A stretch of 64,000 nt of DNA. It comes from Microbacterium sp. AZCO. GTDB taxonomy: Bacteria > Actinomycetota > Actinomycetes > Actinomycetales > Microbacteriaceae. Location of the stretch: the NCBI RefSeq assembly GCF_039614715.1, contig NZ_CP154857.1:2542001-2606000 (forward strand), in the 5' to 3' direction. The position numbers and the translations under genes are program-made. A model generated the notes under the pieces. The model saw nothing but the letters and a program-made list of their open reading frames with translations, made no database searches and was not told the origin of the DNA. This document shows positions 18,201-30,200 of the stretch, piece by piece (the first letter of the stretch is position 1; each line of letters begins with the position of its first letter).

Positions 18201-21200
18201 CTGTTGCGGCTCGTGAAGATGCGGCCGTCGTCGCCGAGGATTCCGTCGTCGCCGGTGCCGCCCGAGATCCAGTCGTTGCCCCAGCCGCCGATGATGTCGT
18301 CGTTCTGCCCGTCGCCGTAGATGACGTCGTGGTCGGCGCCGCCGTAGATCGTGTCGTCACCGGTCTCGCCGTGCACCTCGTCGCGTCCACCCGTCTGCCA
18401 CGGCGTCGTGCCGCCGAGGAACGAGGTGTTGCGCCACGTGCCCGTGTCGGTGTTGAGGACGAACGAGCAGATCGGCTGCGTGGGTGATCCGTTGCAGTCG
18501 GCGCCGGGGCCGCCGAGGCCGAAGTTCTGCGGCAGGTAGTCAGGGCCGCCGACCGTGTAGTCGAGGAGCGTGACGCCGCGGACGACGAGGCGCTGCGTGC
18601 CGGGCGTGCCATACGTGTCGTAGACGAAGGTCACATAGGGGGTCGCGTTCGCGATCGGCGGGACTCCTGCGGTCCCGGCCGTCGCGGTGCCTCCGTCGAG
18701 GTGGTTGATGCCCACGATGCGGATGATGCGGCCGTTGTCGCCGACGATCGTGTCGGCGTCGCGGGCGTCGAGGTCGGCCGTGACCGTCTGCGTCAGCGCC
18801 GTCTGGCCGGTGACCGTGCCGAGAGTCGCCGAGCCGTCCGTTCCGAAGCTCTGGTCGTTGATGCCCGCGCGCTGGCCCGAGCCGCCGAAGATGATGTCGG
18901 CGCCGCGGTCGTGACCCGGCTGGTAGTTGTAGGCCGGGTTGACGAGTCCGTCGGGGCGCTGGTCGACATTGACGAGGCTGAAGAAGTCGCTCGAGCCGCC
19001 GACGATGTCGTCCTGGCCGAGGCCGCCGAAGATGACGTCGTTGCCGGCGTTGCCCTCGAGGTAGTCCTGCCCGTCGGTCGGCAGTTCGACCGCTGCGACG
19101 ATCACGAGGATGCCGGTGTAGTCGCAGGTCATCGCTCCCGCGGCGCCGGTGCAGCCGGCGGGTGTGCGGGAGGCGCCGACGTGGAACGTGGCCGTGGCGG
19201 TGCTGATCGAGTTCGTGCCCGTGATGACCGGGTGCTGGTCGATCCAGCGGGCGTACGCCCGGTCGATCTCACCGTCGCCCTGGATGACGTCGTCGCCCAG
19301 CTGGCCGAAGACGAGGTCGTTGGCCTGGCCGCCCGCGAGGTAGTCGTTGCCCCACGTGCCGGCCCACTTGGTGCCGGTGTCCGACGCGAGGTCGTGATAC
19401 AGGTTCACGACGTCGTACTCTGCCCACCACGGTGCGCCGTCGGGGTCGCGGAACGGCTGTGCGACACCGTCCACGAGCAGGACGCCCGAGTTGTTCTCCG
19501 TCGGAACGGGGGCGCCGTTGCAGAGGTTGGCGAGGTTTGCGGCGCCTTGCGTCATGTCGCTGCGGCTGTACAGCAGCGTTCCGCAGAGGGCCTGGAACCG
19601 GCCGTTCGTCCAGTCGCCCGGCGTGCGGCTGAACCACACCGCGTCACCGAAGACGATGTCATCGGCCTCGTCGCCGTCGGCCATGTCGTTGCCCGCGCCG
19701 CCGATCAGCACGTCGCGTCCGAGTCCGCCGAAGATGACGTCGTCGCCACCCTTGTCGAGGTTGACGCTGCGGATCGCGATGATCGTCGAGAGCGCCGTGG
19801 TCTGGATCTTCTGGGGCTTCGCGCTCGGCTCGTTCGGGTCTGCGACGTCCTGATCGATCGCACCGTGGTCGCCGAAGATGATGTCGTCGTAGGCGCTGTC
19901 GGGTGCGGCGCCGACGTTGACCGCGAACGACCCGAGACCGAGCCCCTTGGCGCCCTCGCCGTAGATGAGGTCGGAGCCGGCGACGAGGAGATCGTCGACG
20001 ATGCCCGGGATGCCGCCCGCGACCGGGATGATCGTCGTGCCGTTCGAGATGACGCCGGCGCCGGTGACCGACGGCAGCGGACTGCGGTTGACCGTTGCGA
20101 TGTCGAGCGCGCGGGTCAGGATGTTGACGTTGATGCCCGAGTCGCCATAGATCGCGTCCACACCGCGCTGGCCCCGGATCTCGTCGTCTCCCGAGCCGCC
20201 GGCGAGGTGGTCGCCCGCCTGGCTGCCGATGATGAGGTCGTCGCCGAGTCCGCCGTAGGCCGTGATGCCGACGGTCGGGAGGCTTCCCGGCGCGAGCTCG
20301 GCGAACAGGCCGGAGGCGTCGATGATGTCGTTGCCGCTGTAGTCGAACGGGTTGGCGAGGCCGAAGACCCACTCGTCGTCCTCGTTGTCGCCGTCGGGGA
20401 TGTGCGTGAAGGGGTCGAACGGCTTCGGGCCGAACTCCATGCCCAGGTTGTCGCCGGGGTGGCCGGAGTACCAGATGCCGTCCTGCGACGTGTCGCCGTA
20501 CACGACGAGCGGCGAGTTCGGGCCGGCGGTGTGCGTCTGGTCGCACGTCACCGGGTCGTCGACGAGGCCGTCGGACTGGCCGGCGATCTTGAACAGCATC
20601 GTCGATCGGTTGCAGACGGTGATGATGTCGCCGCCGATCATGGTGGCGCTCGCCTGGCGGAACTCGTCCCACGCGGTGAGGGTCAGGCTGACGGCATCCC
20701 ACACCGCCACACCGGCGGCGTTCAGGTGCATGCTCGGCGCCCACGCGGTGTTGGCGAAGAACATCTCGCGCTCGTCGCTCGAGAAGCCGGAGACTGTGAA
20801 CGATCCGGCGAAGCCGCTGATGTGCACCTGCATGCCGAGCTTGTAGCCCGCCGTCTTCCAGCTGGCTCCGTCGGTGCGGACGACGCTGGACGTCTTGACG
20901 TAGACGGCGGTCGTGACCTCGATCTTGACAGGCTGTGCGGCGCGCACGTCGGTGAGCACGTTGGTGCCGAGCGGGATGGCGACGGCGCCCGCGACCGAGG
21001 CATCCGGACCGCCGAGGATCATCACCGAGCCGATGCCGCAGCCCGGGAAGGGGTCGTTGATCAGGCACGGCGCGTCGGCGAAGCCGAGGATCATGCGCGT
21101 GAAGTTCTCGCCCGCGAGCTGGATGTGCTGGAAGGCGTGCAGGTAGGGGTCGCCGGCATAGTAGCCGCTGCCGGGCAGCAGTCCGTTGAACGCCCAGTTG

Positions 21201-24200
21201 AGTCCGTCGCGACGGGTCAGAGTGAGCTTCGCGACGCCGAGCGAGGCGACCTGGCTGGCCTGGGCGGGAGTGGGCAGTGCCCGGTCCATTTCGAAGACCG
21301 TCTGGATCGGGGCGTTGCCGCCGCCGTGCACCGTCGTGAGGCCGCCGTGCGGGCCGGGGACGAAGACGGACGACGTGCTCGTGAAGGGCGGCGGGATCTT
21401 GTCGCCGCGTTGCAGCGTGAGGGTCTTGCCGTCGGCGGAGATCGCCATGAGGCGCCAGCTGCCGGTGAGGCCGTCCATCATGACGAGCTGTCCGACCACG
21501 AAGCCGTCGACCGCCCAGCTGCCGGTGGCGCGAGTGACGGTGCCGCCGTCTGCGCCGATCGAGGTGACGGTGATCGCGCCCGTCGCGTTGCCCGCCGCGA
21601 CGCCGCCCTTGACCACGACGTCGGCGGCCGTGATCGTGCGCAGTGCCGAGCCGGTGACAGGCGCACCCGAGACCAGCACGAGGTAGACGATCGTGTTGTC
21701 GGTCGTGTCCTCCGGGTGGTCGTCGCCGAAGCCGACGATCTTGAACTGCGCTCCCCCGGTCATCGTGATCGTCTGGCCGACCAGGAAGCCCTGCGCCTTC
21801 CAGTCGAACGGCGTCGAGCGGGTGAGCCGGTACGTCGAGCCGAACGGTCCGGCGACCTGCGTGAGCGTGACCGTGCCGATGAGCTTGACCGGCACGTCGG
21901 GCTGCAGGGTGCCCTGGATGTCGAAGCGGTCGTTTCCGGAGCCGAGGAAGAGGTTCACGACCTCGATCGTCGACACCGCGGTGTCGGGCTGGTACTTCCC
22001 GTCGACGAACGAGATGGAGCCGAAGCTGATGCCGCCGGGGAAGATCTGCGGCTCGCCGAACGTCTCACCCTGCGAGCCGCCGTACGAGGCGCCGAAGTCG
22101 AGGTCCTTCGCCATGCCGAGACCACGGATGGTCGTCGAGGTCATGACGCCCCAGTTGTTCGCCACGCTGCCGTCGCCGTAGACGTTCAGAATGTCGATCT
22201 GCTTCGACTCCGGCGCCTGCGCGGCGATGCCGAAGAGCGGTCCGTCCTGCTCGCCGGGGAGCTTGAGTCCGAGCTCGAGCGACCGGTCGGCGCCCGTCAC
22301 GCCGCCCTCAACCGCAAGCGGGCCGCGAAGGCGGGTCAGCAGGTGCTGCGAGGCCGGGAAGATCTTGACGCCCGTGCGGGTGATCGGCTGGTAGTAGCCG
22401 AGGTCGGCGCGCAGCAAGACAGCCTGGTCGGTCATCCAGTTGAGCGTCGTGAAGGTGGCCTGCGCCGCGATGCGCGTCACGGTGAACGTCGAGCCCACGA
22501 GCGCCGAGAAGTCGTCGTACGAGACGGGACGGAACTCGAGGTCGGTGTCGTGCGTCGCGTTCGTGCCGCGGATGTTCTGGATCTTGGCGCGCACGCAGTG
22601 GTTCGCGCTGTCGCACACCTCGACCCACTGGCCCTCGAGGAAGCCGTCCGCGAGCCAGCCGCCGCCCGGACGCGTGAGGCGGTAGTGGCTGAGGAGGTCG
22701 TCGCCCGTCGCTGTCGCGACGCTCGCACCCGTGCCGCTCCACAGGCCCTGCCGCGTGAGGACGTTGATGGAGGTCCCGGTAACCGTCGGACCAGAGCAGG
22801 CGAGCGGAGTCGACACCGTGAAGGACTTGCCGTCGAGGGCGACCGACTGCACCGTGTAGGTGCCGGTGCAGGCGGCGAACTGGAGACGCTGGCCGATGGC
22901 GATGCCGTCGTCGAGGAAGCTGCCCGTGTCGCTGCCGTTGGCCCGGGTGACGGTGCTGCCGGAGAAGGTCAGGTTGCCGAGGAAGACCCGCGACGGGATG
23001 TCGCCGCCGATCTTGACGTACTGGCTCGGGCTGACCGCGACGCCGCCGATCGAGACCACGTCGACGAGACCGTCGGGCGTGATCACGACGTGCACGTCGC
23101 CCGACGGGGCGGTCGTGAGGCGGATCGTGTAGCCGTCGGTCGTGCCGGGCGTCGTGCACGCGGCGTTGCCGCACTTCACGACGACCGTGTCGGTGCCGGT
23201 CGGGATCGTGACGACCTGAGCGGTCTCGTCGTCGTAGACGAGCACATCGGCGCGCTGGTCGCCGGAACGCAGGTTCGGGAACTTGTAGCTCGACGTGATG
23301 ACGCCGGCCTGACCGAACGAGATGACGGCGGTCGTCGGATCGCCCGGGTCGGGGTTGCTGCGCGCCTGCACCGTGAGGCGGACCGGGGTGTTCCAGTTCG
23401 AGTGGTCGAAGGTGAGCTCGTAGTGGATGCCGCCGTCGGCGTCGTGCACGAGCGTCCAGCGGCCGCCCACCGCGGGCGTGAGGATCTGGAGCAGGCGCTG
23501 GGAGTCGGCATCCATCGAGATCTTGACGGTCACAACGAGACCGCAGCCGGGGTTCGCGGCGGGGCAGGGGTCCTTCGCGAGCTGCACGAGCATGTCGTCG
23601 GTGCGCTGCGTCGTCGCCGAGCCCTCGATCACGACGCCGCGGTCGTCCACGGTGCTCGTGCCGGGCTCGACCTGCGTCACGTAGATGCCCGGGGTGTCGT
23701 TGTCGTACACCTTCACGTTCACCTGGCGGACGATCGCGCCGTTGAACCGGGCGTCCGCCGAGATCACGGAGTGCTGCACGACAACCGTGCGATCGCCCTC
23801 GGAACGGTCGTCGTCGACGGCGCGGACATACACGCGCTGCGGCGAGTTCCAGTTGCCGGCGTTGAAGGTGAGGACGACGGCGCGTCCGGCCTCGTCGATG
23901 ACGACGCCGTTGCGGATGTAGTGGCGCTGGAACTGCGCGATCGTCGAGCACTCGCCGGCGACGACAGGGCCGGTGGCGATGCAGAGCCAGATCGTGTCGC
24001 CGATGCCGTCGGTGAGTCCGAAGCCCGTCGGGTTGTGCAGCGACCCGTCAGCCTCCTGCGAGGGAGAGTTCGCCGCGGACACGGTCACGTACACGTCGGC
24101 CGTGGGCGCCTTGCTGAGCTCGACAGTATAGAAGGCGGTCTCGCGGATCGGGCCCGTCGTCGTGCCTTCGCGCACGCTCGTCGAGCTGCCCTGCTCCTTG

Positions 24201-27200
24201 ATCACGACGACGCCCACGTCAGGCGTGGCGAGGTTGTACGGGATGCCGTCGACGACGGTGCCGTTGTAGCGCGGGTCGTTCGACAGGACGATGTGGTCGA
24301 CGGCGCCGGAGATGCCCTCGAGCTCGCGCGTGACGATGTCGCTCGTGACGTCGCCTGCCACCGAGATGAGATCGGAGCCGAGACCGCCGATGACCCGGTA
24401 GGCCACGCCGTAGGCGGTGGAGAGGACGAAGAACTGGTCGTCGCCCTCGAGACCGTCGATCTCGAGGACCTCGACGGTGGAGTACTTGACGGCGAGGCCG
24501 GCGCCGTAGATCGCCTTGTCGGTGATGGCGAAGTCGTCGGCGAACTCGGTGCCGAGCACGACGAGCTTGTCGAAGCCCGTGCCGCCGTCGACGTTGACCG
24601 GGGCGTTGACGTTGTACTGCACCTCGTCCTCGCCGCCGCCGGCGCGGATGTCGAGCGGACGGCTCGTCGAGAAGCCCGAGCCGATGATCGGCACCGCGAC
24701 GCCGTTGGCGTCGAGCGGGATGACGTCGTCGCCCCACTTCGTGTTGTCGAGGTCGACGTTGCTGCCGGCGTCGTGGTTGTACGTGATGTGCGCGTCGGCG
24801 TTGTTGCAGACGCCGTCGCCGTTGCGGTCGTAGCGGGTGTAGCCCGAGACCACAGTGCCGCCACGCGTCGTGTAGGTGCCGATGACGCACGAGCCGAACG
24901 GAGCCGTCGTCGGGAAGACGCCGCCCGCGGGCCGGAAGTCGACGTCGTCGAGGCCGCAGCCCGCGATGCTGTCGGCATTCGTGTCGCAGACCGCGGCGAG
25001 GGCGAAGGCCCGCACGATGAACAGGTCGTTGTCGTCGTCGCCGTTCAGCTGCACCTCGGCCTGGTTCGAGTAGACGATGAACCGGTCGTTGCCCGTGCCG
25101 CCCGTCGCGAGCAGCGGTGCGTGGGTGCCGGGGCTCAGCCAGCCGCGCGTCGTCGCGACGAGCGACGGGAAGGTGTCTGCCGGGAGCAGCGCTCCGCCGT
25201 CGGGCGCCGGGTCGCTGTCGCGCTGGGTGCCGAAGATCTGGCCGATCTGGAACGAGTCGTTGCCCGCACCGCCGTCGAGCGTCATCGTCGCCTGCGTGTC
25301 GTCGACATAGAACGCGTCGTTGCCGCCGAGGCCGAAGACCGTGATGCGTCCGTTGAGCGCGCGGTCGTAATTGATGCGCTGAACGGCGGGGCTCGGCTCG
25401 TTGCCGGCGATGCGGTCACGGTAGAGGCCGACACCGCCGTCGAGGTTGTTGTTGCCGGCGAGGAGCGCGATGAACGCGGGGTGGTCGGCCTGCGGTTCGG
25501 TCGGCGACCCGCAGACGGCCGGCACGCCCGAGACCGTGAACGGCGACTCGTTGTCGATGCAGGTCAGCGCACGCATGAGCCAGATGTCGTCAGCTCCGCC
25601 GTTCGCGCCGTTGAACGGAGCGTCGGCCGCGAGGTTCGGGTTGCTGTCGTAGCCGTACACGTTCAGCTCGTCCACGCCCTGGTTCGCGGGTCCCGAGTCG
25701 AGCACGTTGATGACGTAGTTGCGGGTGCTTCCGTGGCTGCCGTTGGTGTAGACCGCGTAGTGGTCGGTCTCGCCCTGGCCGTCGAGGTTGAGCGTGTGGC
25801 CCGCGCCGGTGCCGGTCTGCAGGCCCGTCGGGGTCGTCACGACGTTCATCGATTGCAGGTACCAGACGGTGATCTGGTCCTCGCCGTCTGCGGTGTTGGA
25901 CGTCGGCGTCGCGTTGCCGTGCACCGTCGTCTTGGAGCCGAGGAAGATGTAGCCCGCGCTCCCCCACGTGGTCTTCGTGCCCGGCTGCGAGTGGTCGAGG
26001 CCGGACGGGTCGCCGAGCTGGATAACGTCGGTCTCGTCGCTGCCCCAGACGTTCGTCTGCGGCGCGCTGCTCGCGTTCGCCGTCGACGGCGTGCAGACGC
26101 CCATGGGGTCGTCGCCGTTCAGGGCGTGGTTCGCCGAGACGACGCAGCCCGAGACGATCTTGCCGCGGAGGATCATCGAGGTGCCGTACTCGCTGAGGGG
26201 CGTCCCCTCGAGTCCGAAGCTCGCGCCGATCGTCTGGAAGAAGTCGCCACGGATGTCGATGGTCTGCGCCGCGAGGATCTGGCTGTTCTGGTGCAGCGTC
26301 ACGTCGTCGCCGACGCGGAGCTCGACGCTGCCCATCTCGGCGAAGATCGTGCCGTTGGGGATGAGCCGCGGAGCGTCGGCGTCGTTCTGGGGGCCGCGGT
26401 TCGCGGATTCGGCGAACCGGGCGGAGCCGCTCGCGATGAGGTAGAGGTCCTCGTCGAGGTCGGCGGTCTCGCGGACGGTGAGGCGCACGTTGCCGGTGAG
26501 CGAGTGCGCGAGCACGAGCCGCAGGTAGGAGTCGGTCTCGGTGTAGTAGATGCCGCCCGTAGCCTCGAGGCCGACATCGTCGCCGGCCGCGGCGAGCGCG
26601 GGATCGGATGCCCCGGTGGCGGGGTTGTTGCCGCAGTTCAGGTAGGTGCAGCCGAACGGGGGCGCGCGGCCGGAGTCGACCATGACGTCCTTCGACTGCA
26701 GGCCGATCGAGCCGCCGTTGGCGTCCATGTCGACGGAGTCGCCGCGCACGTTGTCCTCGTCGGCGTTGGTCTTGGCGTTCAGGATGCTGCCGCCCGTCGT
26801 GCGCAGCGACACGTTGCCCGTCGCGGTCGACGTCGACCCCGCCGTGTAGATCTCCCACAGCGGCATGTCGCCCGTGAGCTCGTCGAGGTAGATGCCGGCG
26901 GTGAGCGCGTCGTCGGACGCCGTGTCGTAGGCCTTCAGCACGCCGTCGCCGGACTGCCATGCTCCCGTCCCGCGAAGGACGGCGGTGTTGATCTCGAGGA
27001 AGTCCGTCGGAAGTCCGATGCCGCCGATGCCGCCCGCCTCGCCGGCGTACATCGTGATGTTGACAGCCGTCACATCGATCGTGTCCTTGCCGTCGGCATC
27101 CAGGATCCTGGCGGGCGAGTGCAGGATGACGTCGCCGTTCGTGGAGTGGATGTGTCCGACGAGCATGTCGCCGACGAGTTCGGTCGCCGTGATGTCGCCG

Positions 27201-30200
27201 TTCGTGCGGATGAAGATCTGCGGCACCTCGCCGGCGGCGCCGTCGTCGGCGGGGCCGCCCGCCGCACCGCCGGTCCACGCGACGTCGGTGTTGATGACGA
27301 TGTCGATCGTGGTGTCGGAGACCGGGTCGGCCGTGATCGCGTGCGTCGCGCTGTCGATCGCCGTCGTGTAGCAGGTCTTCGGCTCCTGACCGCCCGTCGT
27401 GACGTGGCAGATGTCGATGTCGTCGCCCGCGCGCACCTCGGTGAACGTGTACGTCGAGTCGATCTCGCCGTCGTTGTCGGTGCCGAGCGCGCGGAGGATG
27501 TGCGCGAGGTTCGAGTCCGAGACATCCGGGCGGAAGTGCGTCTCGTACTTGCCCGAGCCCGAGCCGCAGTCGCCGCCGGGGCACGGCGACAGCTTGCTGC
27601 CGTCGTTGAGCACGGGGTTGTACTGGTTGAAGTACGTGTAGTCGTAGTACGACGTGCCCGGGTTGTAGACGTCGACCTCGACGAGCGAGAGAGACGACGT
27701 GTCGTTGCCGGCCTTGCTGTCGTTGATCACCAGGTCGACGTCGTCCCCCGCGCGGATGCGGTCGATGACGACCGAGATGGGGTCGGTGACCGCCTGGTCG
27801 GTCCGGCGGAACACGGTGAGGTCGAGCACGGCGTCCTTACCGGCATCCACCGTCACGATCACGTCGTGGAGGCAGGGCGCCGCCCCGTACGTGCCGCCGC
27901 AGAACTCGGCGGACGGGTGGATGTACTTCACCAGCTCGACCGCGATCGGGTTGCGCTCCGGGTCGGGGTTCGCGTGCGTCGGGCTCTGGTGTCCGACGTT
28001 CCCGTGCGGGGCGTCGATGTCGAGGACGTTGGTGCGGATGAGCTGACCGCGGGTGCCGCCGCCCACCGCTGCCGGGCGGGGCGTGACGCCGCGCGCACCG
28101 GCGAGGATGTCGCCGGAGGCGTTGGTGATCTGCGTCGTGCCGAGCGGGTTCTCGATGTAGTCGTCGAGGCGGATGAAGGGGTTCTGGCCCGTGCAGGAGA
28201 AGGGGCACGAGTTCTGCAGCAGCACGAGCGTCGGCACGAAGCGGTAGGTGATGTCGAAGTCGAACGTCGTCGCGGGGCCGTTCTCGTTCAGGCCCGGCGT
28301 GTTCGCGCTCGACGCGTCGTTCGGCACGCTGTCGACCCGGATGTCGATGAGCGGCGAGTTCGCCGCGTTCACGACGTCGATGATGTTGGTCACCATGTTG
28401 AGGTTCGATGCGTTGACGAGCCGCACATCGTCCCACGTCTGCTGGAACTCGAAGATGCCGCCGCGGCCCCAGATGAGACCCGCGTCGCCGAGCGAGGCCG
28501 GCAGGTCGTTCGTGAGGAAGCGGGCCTGTGCGCCGTGGTCGTAGACGATGTCGTCGACGTAGAACGTCGTGCCGGTGAGCTGCCCGGTGGTGTGCGTGTT
28601 GGTGAAGGGGTTGTCCTCGAAGCAGTTGCCGTTCGAGTCGCACACCTTGACGTTGACGATGTCGATGATGTTGCCGGACGCGTCGACCGTGAGCTTCGGG
28701 TTCGGCTCGCCCAGCATGATGACGCGGACTTCCCAGAACGTCTGGCGGGTGAGCGATGTCGGTCCGTGCGAGTCGCCGCCGTTGCCGAAGTCGAGGAAGC
28801 CGCCGGCGGTGGTGGCGTCGCGGTTGAAGTTCGCGCCGGTCGCGCGCTGGTTGACGGCCACCGTGAGGTCGGCGGTGCGGATGAGGGCGCCGTTGCGGCC
28901 CGTGACCTTCGCCGTCGTCTGCGCGTCGATGGTGGAGTCGGCGTCCGTGTCGCCGCCGAAGCATCCGCAGTGCGCGTGCGAGTGCGACGTGATGCTCCAG
29001 CCCGTGTACTCGGCGTTGAGCTCCGTCGCGATCTGGCCGTCGAGCTCGGCGCCCGCCGCGAGCACGACCTCGGCCGTGCCGCGGACGTTCACGACCGTCT
29101 CGGCGTCGGAGTCCGCGCCGAAGGCCGTCGCGCTCGTGTCGGAGCGCGCTTCGATCTGCACGGGGTCGACGTGCGCGTGGATCAGGACGAAGCGTCCGGC
29201 GACGAGTCCGCTGACGGTGGCACGCGTGACCGCTGACGCGCCCCACAGGTTGTAGGTCGTGCCGTCCCACGACTTGCTCGCGCCCTGCCCGACGTGGAAG
29301 TCGGTGTAGCTGCTCGCGTCGACGCCGAGGCCGCCGACGTCGGCCGTGCCGCTCGCGTAGCCGTAGATGGCGGTGTGCGCGTCGACCGTCGCCGTGCCGT
29401 TGAGGGAGGTGAGCGTGCCGCCGATGTTCGTGAGCGTCGAGTAGTCGAGGCGTGCGGTCTCGCCACCGGAGCCGCCCGCGAACAGGCCGCCCGAGCCGGA
29501 CGACGCGATGATGATCGGGTGCAGCGAGCTGTTCGCCGAGACGGTGAGCGCTCCGGTCGAGGTGAGGACGGCGCCGGATGCCACCGAGACGGTGTTCGAG
29601 AGGTGCACATCGGTCTCGGCTTCGGCGCCGTTGACCGAGATGAGGCCGCCGCTGTCGTTCGACGAGACCGTCTTGGCGTCGGAGTGGCCGTCGGTCGTGA
29701 TGCTGATCGAACCCGCCGTCACGTGGGCGCCGGCGCCGACCGTCGCGCTGATCGTGACGTCCGAGACCGACCACGAACGGGCCGTCGAGACGCTGATCGC
29801 GCCACCGCCGCCGCCGGTCGCGGAGGCCGAGATGATCTGGTCGCCGCCGACCGCCGTGAAGGGGATCGCCTGGCCGATGCCGTCGAGCTTCTCGTTCTTC
29901 GGCGAGGGCCCGGCCGCCGGCGTGATCGCGAAGATCAGCTTCTGCACGGTCGCACCCTGGCTCGTCAGGTTGATGCCCTCGGTGCGGAACACGTGGCCGC
30001 CGCCGGTGAAGGAGAAGGCGACGCCGTCGATCGTCGTGGCGGAGTGGGTGATCGCGATGGCCGATCCGCCCGCCGTGTTCGCCAGCTGGTAGCCGCTCGC
30101 GGCGGTGCAGCCCGAGACGGGGCAGCCGACGACGTAGTAGCCGTGGCCGTCCTCGAGACCCGTGATCGGCGCGAAGTTCGCCGCTGTCAGCGAGTGGATC

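Noticed and set aside
18701..29236. Plus-strand open frame of about 3,500 codons opposite the giant gene
   Set aside because: It is a mirror of GC-rich codon use in the giant gene. Its translation is rich in Asp, Val, Arg and Glu without domains, and the other strand has a signal peptide and recognisable modules. The same applies to the long plus-strand frames at 29294-34048, 34109-39562 and 39887-46171.
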